From Loktanella salsilacus (GTDB lineage Bacteria; Pseudomonadota; Alphaproteobacteria; Rhodobacterales; Rhodobacteraceae), in contig NZ_FOTF01000028.1 in assembly GCF_900114485.1 (NCBI RefSeq), forward strand, positions 1 through 39,098: DNA of 39,098 nucleotides, read 5' to 3'. Shown in pieces: positions 13,324-21,890 of this stretch. Positions within the stretch are counted from its first letter, which is position 1, and every line of letters starts with the position of its first letter. The translations under genes were made by a program, and so were the position numbers. The notes under the pieces were generated by a model that saw only the letters and a program-made list of their open reading frames with translations, did no database searches and was not told the DNA's origin.

Positions 13324-15138
13324 CTATGGTGGGGATAGGGTTGCGTCGGCTCTCTCCTGCGCGCGGCGCAATGCGTTTTGCGGGGTGATGATCCCGCGCA
13401 GCATGTCGTGAAATTCTTCTCCGCAGATCTGGATGATCTCGTTGATTTCGGGGATCGGGGGGCGCGGCCAGAACTGCAATTCGTCGCGCCAAGACATGGC
13501 ATCCACGGCTTCGAATATGGGTGAAAGGCGCCGTACATCGGGGTCTGCGCCCACGGAATAACGCGGGTTTGTCCGGCTGCCGTTCTGCACATACAGCTTT
13601 TGTGCTGGGGCCGATGTGAAGACCAGCAAGGCCTCTACCGCTGCGGGGATACGCTCTTTCGGCAAGTTGGCGGGAATGCCCATCACATAGCCACCGACGG
13701 GTGCAATCGCGGCCCCATTCGGGCCAGCGGGATGAGGTAGATATCCGGTCTGATCCTTGGCGGGCGACGCGTCATCAAGCTCGAAATAGGGCGCAAGAAG
13801 CGTGTAGCCGTAAGCCATCGCAATGCGCCCGGCGGCGTAAGGACGGATGCGTTCGTACCACGACATCGACAGGATATCGGGGGGCGAATAGGCCAGCAGT
13901 TCTTTTAGAAACTCAGCCGCTTGCAAACCCGCTGGCGTATCAATCGTGAACCTGTATGCGCGGTCCGCTAGACGCTGCGTATCATATCCACCTGCATTCG
14001 GTGTTAGGTCAAGAATGGGTTGCCCAAAGTCGGCCAAGGTCATCAGAACGGTGTGGCCCAAAGCGGTCCCGCGTGCAGCGTTCCATGCAATGCCATGCAG
14101 GCCGCGTTGTGGATCGTGCAGTGCCTTTGCCGCTTCTAGCAGGCCCTGGGTTGTGGTGGGCGGGACAAGACCCGCCTGTGCAAACAAGTCCTTGCGGTAG
14201 AACAAAAGCTCTGGCGTTGTTTGGGCCGGGATGCCGTATGCACGACCGCCCCAATGGGCTGCTTGCCAACCGGCTGTATGGAAATCCGATGGATCAATGC
14301 GGGCAATATCCATTATCTCATCAAGCGGCATCAGGACATTCTGTTCCGCAAACCCACCGACCCAAGGAAGGTCAACGGCGATGATGTCGTAACTGCTCGA
14401 CTTGCGACTTGCGTTGCGCATGGTTTCTTCGTGTAGGCGGTCAATCGAAAACGCGCGTTGGTGAATTTGCGTGCCGATTGTCTGTTCGAATTGCCGCTTA
14501 AGGTTTTCCATCACCATGAAGGTCGGATCACCATGCACCAGAACCCGCAAGCCACCCGCAAGTTTAAGCGACTGGGCCAGAACCTTCATCGGGGGGATCG
14601 ATTTGGCGTTCAGGTACGACCCGCCAAAGTAGTAGTCGGCTGACTCTGACGATGCTGCATCACCAAACTGCGCAGTCGCAAGGCGTCGCACGCGGTTTGT
14701 CAGCTGGGTCCATTGATCCAGCAAAACAACACTGGGATGCAGGGAAAAGCTTTTCCCTGTCGCTGTGCGGGGGCGTTGGTCAATCAGGCCCGCCTCTTGC
14801 ATGTCCTTGATGCGGCGATTGGCGGTTGCATATGGCGCGCGGCTGGCACCGATCAGCGATGTCATCGTGATCAGCCGGCCTTCTAGATGGCCGCGGATCA
14901 GATGCATTGAAATGCGCAGGTTCGGGGTCGATGCAAACAGGGCGGATGCGTTTTCCAGCTCGTCGCCTAGGTCCTCAATGAAGGACAGCGTGCGAAGCAT
15001 GTCGGCCTTCGCCCGAGGCGGCATGAGTTGATTGAAATGCTCCCCCCTCATGACGTTCATACTCCTGATCGCTGCCTTCCCTTTGGTGTGGCGTTTGCCA
15101 CGCGGTGTATTCAAAACGGATGATTTTACAGTCTTCAT
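13324..15138 (-). CDS. Winged-helix regulator fused to an ABC solute-binding domain
   Basis: A 604-residue two-part protein. Residues about 45-160 look like a MarR-type winged helix (RISMHLIRGHLEGRLITMTSLIGASRAPYATANRRIKDMQEAGLIDQRPRTATGKSFSLHPS). From about 195 to 590 it reads as a family-1 extracellular solute-binding protein: GLRVLVHGDPTF, YDIIAVDLPWVGGFAEQNVLMPLDEI, YGIPAQTTPELLFYRKDLFAQAGLVPPTT, and WYERIRPYAAGRIAMAYGYT. There is no signal peptide and the wHTH comes first, so it should act in the cytoplasm as a sugar-sensing transcription factor, not as a transport component. Start 15138 has AAGG 8 nt upstream; ATG 15060 or 15051 (after AGGAG) are alternatives and would shorten only the basic N-terminal tail. 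It is divergent from the ABC operon and heads the catabolic operon. Confidence 0.85.
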   Translation of the reverse strand: MKTVKSSVLNTPRGKRHTKGKAAIRSMNVMRGEHFNQLMPPRAKADMLRTLSFIEDLGDELENASALFASTPNLRISMHLIRGHLEGRLITMTSLIGASRAPYATANRRIKDMQEAGLIDQRPRTATGKSFSLHPSVVLLDQWTQLTNRVRRLATAQFGDAASSESADYYFGGSYLNAKSIPPMKVLAQSLKLAGGLRVLVHGDPTFMVMENLKRQFEQTIGTQIHQRAFSIDRLHEETMRNASRKSSSYDIIAVDLPWVGGFAEQNVLMPLDEIMDIARIDPSDFHTAGWQAAHWGGRAYGIPAQTTPELLFYRKDLFAQAGLVPPTTTQGLLEAAKALHDPQRGLHGIAWNAARGTALGHTVLMTLADFGQPILDLTPNAGGYDTQRLADRAYRFTIDTPAGLQAAEFLKELLAYSPPDILSMSWYERIRPYAAGRIAMAYGYTLLAPYFELDDASPAKDQTGYLPHPAGPNGAAIAPVGGYVMGIPANLPKERIPAAVEALLVFTSAPAQKLYVQNGSRTNPRYSVGADPDVRRLSPIFEAVDAMSWRDELQFWPRPPIPEINEIIQICGEEFHDMLRGIITPQNALRRAQERADATLSPP

Positions 15139-15359
15139 GCGTTGCACCTTATATTGCGGTGGGGGTGGCCCTAGAGAGTATCGCAAATATATCGAGAACG
15201 GATATAATTTCATCCAGAATGAATAATATTGGAGGGGCCAACCCTAAACGGCACCGGCATGGTAACGGTGATCATACCGGTTCGCCGGGTGGTGATTCCC
15301 CCTTGGGAGAGAGTGGGGGAGAGGCTTAAACGTCTAATAAGTTCTTGGAGGAGATCACT
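15139..15359. promoter_or_regulatory. Divergent promoter region of the catabolic locus
   Basis: This 221-bp gap separates the regulator gene from the binding-protein gene and must contain promoters for both operons. An AT-rich stretch at 15181-15235 includes TATAAT at 15203-15208; I see no good -35 for it. The 27-bp imperfect palindrome at 15254-15280 lies between this stretch and the binding-protein gene. GGAGGAG at 15347-15353 is the Shine-Dalgarno sequence of the binding-protein gene. Confidence 0.6.
15254..15280. promoter_or_regulatory. Imperfect palindrome, candidate operator
   Basis: CCGGCATGGTAAC (15254-15266), a central G and GTGATCATACCGG (15268-15280) pair at 10 of 13 positions, including CCGG/CCGG at the tips and ATG/CAT inside. 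It lies about 80 bp before the binding-protein start and about 116 bp before the regulator start. A dimeric regulator, most likely the winged-helix fusion protein encoded next to it, could bind here. Confidence 0.5.
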
Positions 15360-16328
15360 ATGACACTACGCACAGTCCTGACCGCCACGGCTGCAACAGC
15401 AGCACTGACCGTTGCAGGTGCAGCACATGCAGAGGCCCACGGCCCGATGCGCATCGGCATTACGCAGAACAACGTCGGCGTGGACAGCTATCAGACAACC
15501 TATGAAAAGGCGTTCATCGCGGCGGCCGAAGCCAATGACAAAGTCGAAGTCGTGGTTCTGGACGCCGGCGGCGACGTCGCTCGTCAGATCGCCCAGATGG
15601 AAGACCTGATCCAGCAGGAAGTCGACGCAATCATCATCTGGCCAACAAACGGCGAGGCGGTCATCCCCGCTGTGCGCAAGGCACATTCTGCCGGCATTCC
15701 GGTCGTCGTGACCAACTCTAATATTGCGGAAGCCGGCTTTGACTTTGTCGCGACATTCTCTGGCCCGGACAACGTCACGCAGGGATCGCGCTCTGCCGAG
15801 ATCATGTGCGATCGCTTCAAGGCGCTGGGTATTGAGAACGAAGCCCAAGTCGTGCAGATTTCCGGCCAGCCCGGCTATACCACAGCGATCGAACGTCAGC
15901 AGGGTTTTGACGACCGTCTGCCAGAAGTTTGCCCGAACGTGACACTGGTCGAAACGCAGCCAGGCGATTGGAACCGTGAAAAGTCCCAGCAGGTGATGGA
16001 AGCGTTCCTTGTAAAGTATGACAATATTGACGGCGTCTATGCGGGCGACGACAATATGGGCGTTGGCGCGCTGAACGCAGCGCTGGCAGCAGACCGTGCC
16101 GAAGGGATCACTTTTGTCGGCGCGACCAACTTTTCGGTCGGCTACGAGGCGATGGAACGCGGCGAGTATTGGGGGTCGATCTACCAGTCTCCGGTTGATG
16201 ACGCCGAAGCAGCGCTGCAGTCCGCCATCGAACTTGTCAGCGGTACGGAACTGCCGTTCCTGAACTACTTTGACACGCCCAAGATTACGCAGGACAACAT
16301 GTCAGAGTTCACAAAGCCGGTGTTCTAA
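15360..16328 (+). CDS. Ribose-type ABC sugar-binding protein
   Basis: A 322-residue periplasmic protein of the Peripla_BP_4 (class I, RbsB-like) family. The signal peptide (MTLRTVLTATAATAALTVAG) is probably cleaved after AHA near residue 24. The mature chain has the typical start MRIGITQNNVGVDSYQTTYEKAF, VVVLDAGGDVARQIAQMEDLIQQEVDAIIIWPTN, GIPVVVTNSNI, and the hinge-side GVYAGDDNMGVGALNAA. Start ATG at 15360 with GGAGGAG 6 nt upstream. It is the first gene of the rightward operon and delivers the sugar to the two permeases downstream. A hairpin after its stop would let it be made in excess over the membrane parts. Confidence 0.93.
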   Translation: MTLRTVLTATAATAALTVAGAAHAEAHGPMRIGITQNNVGVDSYQTTYEKAFIAAAEANDKVEVVVLDAGGDVARQIAQMEDLIQQEVDAIIIWPTNGEAVIPAVRKAHSAGIPVVVTNSNIAEAGFDFVATFSGPDNVTQGSRSAEIMCDRFKALGIENEAQVVQISGQPGYTTAIERQQGFDDRLPEVCPNVTLVETQPGDWNREKSQQVMEAFLVKYDNIDGVYAGDDNMGVGALNAALAADRAEGITFVGATNFSVGYEAMERGEYWGSIYQSPVDDAEAALQSAIELVSGTELPFLNYFDTPKITQDNMSEFTKPVF

Positions 16329-16343
16329 AGAACCCAGGTTTTG

Positions 16344-16363
16344 CGGGGCGCTGTGGCGCCCCG
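16344..16363 (+). terminator. Stem-loop after the binding-protein gene
   Basis: CGGGGCGC (16344-16351), loop TGTG, GCGCCCCG (16356-16363), followed by TTTCC. An 8-bp all-GC stem in the gap between binding-protein and SDR genes is the usual place for a 3'-end stabiliser or partial terminator in ABC operons. The short T-run suggests only partial termination. Confidence 0.7.
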
Positions 16364-16405
16364 TTTCCATTCCACACTCACCATCGTTTTACGGGGGGAT
16401 GCGTC

Positions 16406-17203
16406 ATGGGACGTGTAACTGGACGGTCATGTCTTGTGACCGGCGCAGCGCAGGGCATTGGCCGCGCCATCGCAGAGGCGCTGCTGGATGAAGGTGCCGA
16501 CGTTTGTTTTGCGGACATCAACGGCGAAAAGGTCGCCCAAGTGGCCGGGGCGAATGTCGACAGGGCCAAACAGCATGGCGGAAAGGTGACCCACGCACGG
16601 GTCGACGTGACGGACCGCGCGTCCGTGAAGGCGATGATCGCCCATACGGTGCAGGTCTTCGGCAAGCTTGATGTGAAATTCAACAATGCTGGCGTAAACC
16701 GCCCGATGAATTTTCTGGATGTCACCGAAGAGAACTGGAATTTCATTATGGGGGTCAACGGCTTGGGTTGTATGATCGGGATGCAGGAAGCAGCCCTTCA
16801 AATGATCGCCCAAGGCACGGGCGGCAAGATCATTAATACCGCCTCCATCGCGAGCCGGCAGGGGTTTGACAACGTGGCACCCTATTGTGCCAGCAAATTC
16901 GCCGTCGTGGCGCTGACCCAATCGGGCGCGCGCGATCTGGCGAAACATAACATAACTGTCACGGGCTTTGCACCCGGGGTGGTGGCCACGGAAATGTGGG
17001 ACCAGGTCGACCAGGATCTGATGGAGATTGGCGCTGCCGAAAGGCCAGGTCAGGCGATGGAGGAGTTTTCGTCTGAAATCCTGCGCGGGCGTGTTGCAAA
17101 AACTGAGGATATTACTGGGACGACGACGTATCTGGCGTCGAAAGACAGTGACTACATGACCGGACAAATCGTGATGATCGACGGTGGGATGACCCTAGTC
17201 TGA
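16406..17203 (+). CDS. SDR, polyol/sugar dehydrogenase-like (paralogue)
   Basis: A 265-residue classical SDR: SCLVTGAAQGIGRAIAEALL near residue 9, NNAGVNRPMNFLDVTEENW, the catalytic NTASIASRQG, YCASKFAVVALTQSG, NITVTGFAPGVVATEMWDQVDQDL, ending YMTGQIVMIDGG. It shares these phrases and a similar length with the SDR at 12490-13299. Both resemble sorbitol/polyol dehydrogenases, so an NAD-linked oxidation of the imported substrate is likely. Its place between the binding protein and the permeases ties it to the transporter. Start ATG at 16406 with GGGGG about 7 nt upstream. Confidence 0.85.
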   Translation: MGRVTGRSCLVTGAAQGIGRAIAEALLDEGADVCFADINGEKVAQVAGANVDRAKQHGGKVTHARVDVTDRASVKAMIAHTVQVFGKLDVKFNNAGVNRPMNFLDVTEENWNFIMGVNGLGCMIGMQEAALQMIAQGTGGKIINTASIASRQGFDNVAPYCASKFAVVALTQSGARDLAKHNITVTGFAPGVVATEMWDQVDQDLMEIGAAERPGQAMEEFSSEILRGRVAKTEDITGTTTYLASKDSDYMTGQIVMIDGGMTLV

Positions 17204-17248
17204 TCAAGGGGTCAACAATGGCCGGGGCCTGGCCCGTAGGAGGGGAAT

Positions 17249-18223
17249 ATGGCGAGCATGTCGAAAGCAGACATCGGACGCATCTTGGCACGGCAGGGCA
17301 TTTTAATCGCGTTTGCCGTGTTCATCATCGGTTTTACACTGGTCAATGAACGGTTTTTAAGCCCTGACAATGTGATGGGCGTGGTGCGGTCTTCGGCCAT
17401 TCTGGGGGTCATGGCGCTAGGCGTGACCTTTGTCGTTATCAGCGGTAACCTTGATTTGTCTGTCGGGTCGATGATGTCGTTTTCGACCATCGTAGTTTTA
17501 GATTTGCATGACAAAATTGGTCCCGCGCTGGCCATTCCCGCCATGTTCGCAATGACGCTGTGCCTTGGGGCATTCATCGGATTTCTGGTGGGCTACCTCA
17601 AGCTGAATTCCCTGATTGTGACGCTTGGCATGTTGTCGGCGATCCACGGCCTGACGCTGACCTATTCGGGCGGCCAGAACATGGACATCGTCGACAAAGA
17701 AGGCACTTGGTTCAGCGTATTCGGCCAAGGGTCTGCACTTGGAATTCCGGTGCCGATCCTGATTTTCGTCGCTTTGGCAGCGCTTTTGGGGATCATTTTG
17801 GCCAAGACCCCGTTTGGGCGAAAAGTCTATGCTGTGGGCGGCAACGGTACCGCCGCAACCTTTTCAGGCATCAAACGCGGGCGCATTGTGTTCCTGTGTT
17901 ACGTGATGTCGGCCTTTTGCGTGGCCGTCGCGGGGCTGATCCAAGCCAGCCGGTCGATGGGGTCGCAAAACACCGTCGGGCAAGGGCTGGAGCTTGACGT
18001 GTTGGCTGCCGTGATCCTGGGGGGCGCGTCGCTACTGGGCGGGTCTGGCACGATTTTCAAAACCGTCATCGGCGTGCTGATCCTTGGGTTTATCCAGAAT
18101 GGTCTGCTGCTGGTCGGCCTTCAATTCTATGTCCAGTTCGTTGTGACATGGGTCATCATCATCCTTGCGGTCTGGCTGGATATTGCGGCCAAACGCGGCA
18201 AGCTTTGGTCAAACATCGCGTAG
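17249..18223 (+). CDS. ABC sugar permease, RbsC family (first)
   Basis: A 324-residue inner-membrane protein with about 8-10 hydrophobic spans, starting at residue 17 (GILIAFAVFIIGFTLV). RbsC-family signatures are present: GVTFVVISGNLDLSVGSMM, the loop NSLIVTLGMLSAIHGL, the cytoplasmic TPFGRKVYAVGGNGTAATFSGI (contact with the ATPase) and GLELDVLAAVILGGASLLGGSGT. SD AGGAGGGG ahead of the ATG. It pairs with the second, different permease 12 bp downstream, so the channel is probably a heterodimer. Confidence 0.92.
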   Translation: MASMSKADIGRILARQGILIAFAVFIIGFTLVNERFLSPDNVMGVVRSSAILGVMALGVTFVVISGNLDLSVGSMMSFSTIVVLDLHDKIGPALAIPAMFAMTLCLGAFIGFLVGYLKLNSLIVTLGMLSAIHGLTLTYSGGQNMDIVDKEGTWFSVFGQGSALGIPVPILIFVALAALLGIILAKTPFGRKVYAVGGNGTAATFSGIKRGRIVFLCYVMSAFCVAVAGLIQASRSMGSQNTVGQGLELDVLAAVILGGASLLGGSGTIFKTVIGVLILGFIQNGLLLVGLQFYVQFVVTWVIIILAVWLDIAAKRGKLWSNIA

Positions 18224-18235
18224 GAGAGCGGAAAA

Positions 18236-19237
18236 ATGGAAGCTGGAAAACTGTCCAAATTTCTCAAGAACGGCGCGATATGGGGCTTTATCCTGTTCGA
18301 ACTGATCTTCTTTAGCGTCGCGGGCGAATTCATGTCGCTGTCTGACAAGGCGTTTATGGATGTCGACAATATGCTGCTGCTGCTGAAGCAATCGGCGCCG
18401 ATCGGCATTATCGCCGTCGGCATGACGATCATCATGATCAACGGTAATATCGACCTAAGCGTTGGTGCCATTTTTGCGCTTTCGGCGGTGATCTTGCTGG
18501 ATAGCATGACGTGGCCCGTCTTTGCGGACCTTGGCGACTGGGTGATCCCCGTGTCATGGACGCTGGCGCTGCTGACGGGTGTTGTGTCGGGGGCCATCAA
18601 CGGGCTGATCGTCTGGAAAACCGGGGTTGATGCCTTCATCGTGACGCTTGGGTCTATGCTGGGCTTTCGCGGTCTGGTGTTCATGTACAACGGTGAAAAC
18701 CCCACATCGAGCCTCAACTGGACGCTGGTGGATTTTGCCGAGGCACAGTTCCTTGGATTTCACACTGCGACATGGTTTCTGGCCGTCGTCACGGTTGTCA
18801 TTTGGTACGTGATGACCCGCACGGTCCATGGCCGCAACGCCTATGCCATCGGCGACAATCGAGAGGCGGCGGTAAACGCGGGCATCAAGGTCGGCCCGCA
18901 CATGCTGATCAACTTTATGATCATCGGCTTTTTGGCGGCCTTGTCGGCGGTCGTGTTCTATTCAGAATCCGGATCGGTCAATCCAAACGACGGGCAACTG
19001 TACGAGCTGTGGGTGATCACCGCCGTGGTGCTGGGCGGCACCAAACTGACCGGCGGGGCAGGGTCGATAATATCCACGCTTGGTGGCGTTCTGGCCATCC
19101 AGCTGCTGCGCAAAGGGCTGGGTCACATCGGTGCAGACACATCGACCGTGAACCTTGTGATCGGCCTAATCCTGATCGCGGTGCTGTTTTTGGATCGTCA
19201 GCTGAATACCCGGGGGAAAGAGGAGTTGAAGATATGA
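18236..19237 (+). CDS. ABC sugar permease, RbsC family (second)
   Basis: A 333-residue polytopic membrane protein with the same signatures as its neighbour: GMTIIMINGNIDLSVGAIFALS, DAFIVTLGSMLGFRGLVFMY, the ATPase-facing TVHGRNAYAIGDNREAAVNAGI, and LYELWVITAVVLGGTKLTGGAGS. It starts 12 bp after the first permease, and its stop overlaps the ATPase start (ATGA). Two distinct permeases in one RbsABC-type operon are seen in some alphaproteobacterial sugar/polyol transporters. Confidence 0.92.
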   Translation: MEAGKLSKFLKNGAIWGFILFELIFFSVAGEFMSLSDKAFMDVDNMLLLLKQSAPIGIIAVGMTIIMINGNIDLSVGAIFALSAVILLDSMTWPVFADLGDWVIPVSWTLALLTGVVSGAINGLIVWKTGVDAFIVTLGSMLGFRGLVFMYNGENPTSSLNWTLVDFAEAQFLGFHTATWFLAVVTVVIWYVMTRTVHGRNAYAIGDNREAAVNAGIKVGPHMLINFMIIGFLAALSAVVFYSESGSVNPNDGQLYELWVITAVVLGGTKLTGGAGSIISTLGGVLAIQLLRKGLGHIGADTSTVNLVIGLILIAVLFLDRQLNTRGKEELKI

Positions 19238-20748
19238 CCGAGCAAAGACCCGCTTTGCGCCTAGAAGGTATCGTCAAAACCTTTCCCGGTGTGCGCGCGC
19301 TTGATGACGTTTCATTCGCGGTCATGCCGGGTGAAGTTCATGCCTTGATGGGCGAAAACGGCGCTGGAAAATCGACGTTGATGAAGGTCTTGGGCGGTAT
19401 TCACCAACCTGACGAAGGCCGGATCATCGTTGAAGAAGTACCAACGGTTATGACCTCGCCCTTGCAGGCGAAATCCAAGGGGATCGTTTTTATCCACCAA
19501 GAACTGAGCCTTGCCGAAGAATTAACTGTTGCAGAGAATATTTATCTGGGGGAATTGCCGCGCCGGTCTTTCGGGCGGGTGGACTGGGCGACGCTTTATG
19601 CACAGACCGATGCGATCCTTGCAAAGCTCAAGGTTAGCTTCAACGCGAAAACCATCGTTGGGGATTTATCTATCGCCAACCAGCAAATGGTGGAAATCGC
19701 CCGTGCGCTGACCGTCGATGCCAAGGCTGTCATTTTTGATGAACCCACAGCATCGCTGACCGACGCGGAAAAGGTTGTGCTGTTTGATGTGATCTCAGAC
19801 CTGCAAAGTCAGGGTGTGGGGATCATCTATATCTCGCACCGGATGGAAGAGATTTTCAAGATCACCGACCGGATCAGCGTGCTGCGCGACGGGTCCTATC
19901 GCGGCACACTGGTCACCTGCGACACCAACGAAGAAGAGGTCACGCAACTGATGATCGGGCGCGCGCTTGATCTGTCGCGCAATGAATCCCACCACGCCTT
20001 GGGTGATGTCGCGCTAGAGGTACGTGGCCTGTCGTGCGGTAAGCTGTACAAGGACGTAAGTTTCTCGGTCCGCCGCGGCGAGGTTTTGGGCTTTTACGGT
20101 CTAGTCGGCGCAGGGCGCACCGAGATCGTGGAAACGCTGTTTGGGTTGCGCGACCCCGACGCTGGCGCGATCCTGTTAGATGGCCAAGAAGTGCGCGTGT
20201 CTTCCCCCGCCGATGCGATTAGCAAAGGCATTTCACTGGTGCCCGAGGACCGCAAAGGTCAGGGCCTTGTGCTGGGGATGAACTGCCGGGACAACATGAC
20301 CTTGCCGCAGATCGGTGATTTGTCCTCCGGTCCCTTCGTGTCACCCAACGCCGAAACCGCAATCTTTGATAAATACAAAGAAAAGCTCGATATTCGCACG
20401 CCCGGCTGGAAACAGACGGTCGGCAATCTATCGGGCGGCAATCAGCAAAAGATCGTCATCGGCAAATGGTTGTCGATGCATCCCAAAGTGCTGATCGTGG
20501 ATGAGCCGACACGGGGCATTGATGTGGGGTCGAAATCCGAAATTCACAATCTGATCCGCGAATTGGCTGCACAAGGCTATGCCGTGATCGTGGTCAGCTC
20601 TGAGATGCCCGAAGTGCTGCATGTCAGCGACCGGATCGTCGCGATGTTCGCGGGCCGGGTGATGCGGATGTTTACCTCTGATGAAGTGACCGAAGAAAGC
20701 CTGATACAGGCGATTTCCGGCATCACCAGCACGGATAAGGTTGCGTAG
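19234..20748 (+). CDS. ABC sugar ATPase, RbsA-type double domain
   Basis: A 504-residue cytoplasmic ATPase with two nucleotide-binding domains. Domain 1: GENGAGKSTLM (Walker A, about residues 40-50), LSIANQQMVEIARAL as a divergent signature, and VIFDEPTASLTD (Walker B). Domain 2: GLVGAGRTEIVE in place of a normal Walker A, LSGGNQQKIVIGKWL, and LIVDEPTRGIDVGSKSEI. The degenerate second P-loop is the rule in RbsA/MglA/XylG proteins, so it is not damage. It powers the permease pair encoded just upstream, to which it is coupled by an ATGA overlap. A longer frame upstream is a shadow of the permease. Confidence 0.95.
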   Translation: MTEQRPALRLEGIVKTFPGVRALDDVSFAVMPGEVHALMGENGAGKSTLMKVLGGIHQPDEGRIIVEEVPTVMTSPLQAKSKGIVFIHQELSLAEELTVAENIYLGELPRRSFGRVDWATLYAQTDAILAKLKVSFNAKTIVGDLSIANQQMVEIARALTVDAKAVIFDEPTASLTDAEKVVLFDVISDLQSQGVGIIYISHRMEEIFKITDRISVLRDGSYRGTLVTCDTNEEEVTQLMIGRALDLSRNESHHALGDVALEVRGLSCGKLYKDVSFSVRRGEVLGFYGLVGAGRTEIVETLFGLRDPDAGAILLDGQEVRVSSPADAISKGISLVPEDRKGQGLVLGMNCRDNMTLPQIGDLSSGPFVSPNAETAIFDKYKEKLDIRTPGWKQTVGNLSGGNQQKIVIGKWLSMHPKVLIVDEPTRGIDVGSKSEIHNLIRELAAQGYAVIVVSSEMPEVLHVSDRIVAMFAGRVMRMFTSDEVTEESLIQAISGITSTDKVA

Positions 20749-20855
20749 AAGCGCATTGGATTTGCCGGATCGGGCCATGTGGATTTCGAATGGCGCTGCC
20801 ATAAGTCCACGATTTATCCGGGAACATACAGACGAAATAGAATAGAGGACAGGAC

Positions 20856-21710
20856 ATGAAACTTCTCCGTTATGGCGCGCCTGGTGCCGAAAAACCCGGA
20901 CTTTTGGATACCGCTGGCCGTGTACGTGATCTGTCGGGTGTCGTTGCCGATATTGCAGGCGATACTTTGCGACCCGCTGGCCTGAAAGCCCTGCGTGCGC
21001 TGGATCCGGAAACGTTGCCGCTGGTTGAAGGCACGCCGCAAGATGATTTGCGCCTTGGCGCGTGTGTTGGCAATATCGGAAAATTCATCTGCATCGGCCT
21101 GAATTACGCCGACCACGCCGCAGAGGCCGGCATGCCAATTCCGCAAGAGCCTATTATTTTCAACAAATGGACGTCTGCGGTAGTTGGCCCGAATGATGGC
21201 ATTCAAATTCCGCGCGGATCGGCAAAAACAGATTGGGAGGTTGAACTTGGTGTCGTCATCGGCCAACCAGGCTCCTATATCGACGAGGCAAACGCGATGG
21301 ACCATGTCGCTGGTTTTTGCGTCATCAACGATGTGTCAGAGCGTGATTTCCAGCTGAATCGCGCAGGTACATGGGACAAGGGCAAGGGCTGTGACACGTT
21401 TGGGCCGACAGGTCCGTGGCTAGTCACGCCTGATGAAATTGCAGACATGGACAACATGGACATGTGGCTGGATGTGGATGGCAAGCGGATGCAGACCGGA
21501 TCGACGGCGACACTGATTTTCAAAATTCCGCACCTGATTTCCTATTGCAGCCAATTCATGAGCCTGCAGGCGGGTGATGTAATCTCCACCGGCACGCCGC
21601 CGGGTGTTGGCATGGGGCAAAAGCCGCAGCAATTCCTGCATGGCGGTGAAGTCGTGACTTTGGGCATTGCGGGTTTGGGTGCGCAGAAATCAAAAGTATT
21701 GGCGGCCTGA
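20856..21710 (+). CDS. FAH-family hydrolase, 2,4-diketo-3-deoxy-L-fuconate type
   Basis: A 284-residue fumarylacetoacetate-hydrolase-fold protein. The C-terminal FAH domain begins near residue 75 with KFICIGLNYADHAAEAG. Metal ligands E128 and E130 (TDWEVELGVVIG) and D159 (CVINDVSERDFQ) are present, as are PIIFNKWTSAVVGPND, GTWDKGKGCDTFGPTGPWLV and DVISTGTPPGVGMGQKP. The N-terminal MKLLRYG...PGLLDTAGRVRDLS and the KGCDTFGP phrase match the subgroup that cleaves 2,4-diketo-3-deoxy-L-fuconate to pyruvate and L-lactate; annotation as ureidoglycolate lyase is common but less likely. SD AGGACAGG ahead of the ATG. It follows the transporter by about 107 bp and complements the KDF-dehydrogenase-like SDR and LldD-like enzyme of the divergent operon. 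Confidence 0.87.
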   Translation: MKLLRYGAPGAEKPGLLDTAGRVRDLSGVVADIAGDTLRPAGLKALRALDPETLPLVEGTPQDDLRLGACVGNIGKFICIGLNYADHAAEAGMPIPQEPIIFNKWTSAVVGPNDGIQIPRGSAKTDWEVELGVVIGQPGSYIDEANAMDHVAGFCVINDVSERDFQLNRAGTWDKGKGCDTFGPTGPWLVTPDEIADMDNMDMWLDVDGKRMQTGSTATLIFKIPHLISYCSQFMSLQAGDVISTGTPPGVGMGQKPQQFLHGGEVVTLGIAGLGAQKSKVLAA

Positions 21711-21890
21711 CAATAGATTAAAGGCCCTCGATTGACTGATAGCACACCGCGCATGTTTTGCTTGGACGATGGCCCCCTTTTTCGACCGATAAGACGTCGA
21801 CGTGCAGATATACTGATGGTTTTGGTTGGGTGCGACCATAGGGGGTGGCCTTGGTGAAGAACTGTTGGCAAGAGCCTAAAAGATATAAGG

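Noticed and set aside
19017-19325. Minus-strand frame across the permease-ATPase junction
   Set aside because: Antisense shadow of two well-supported genes.
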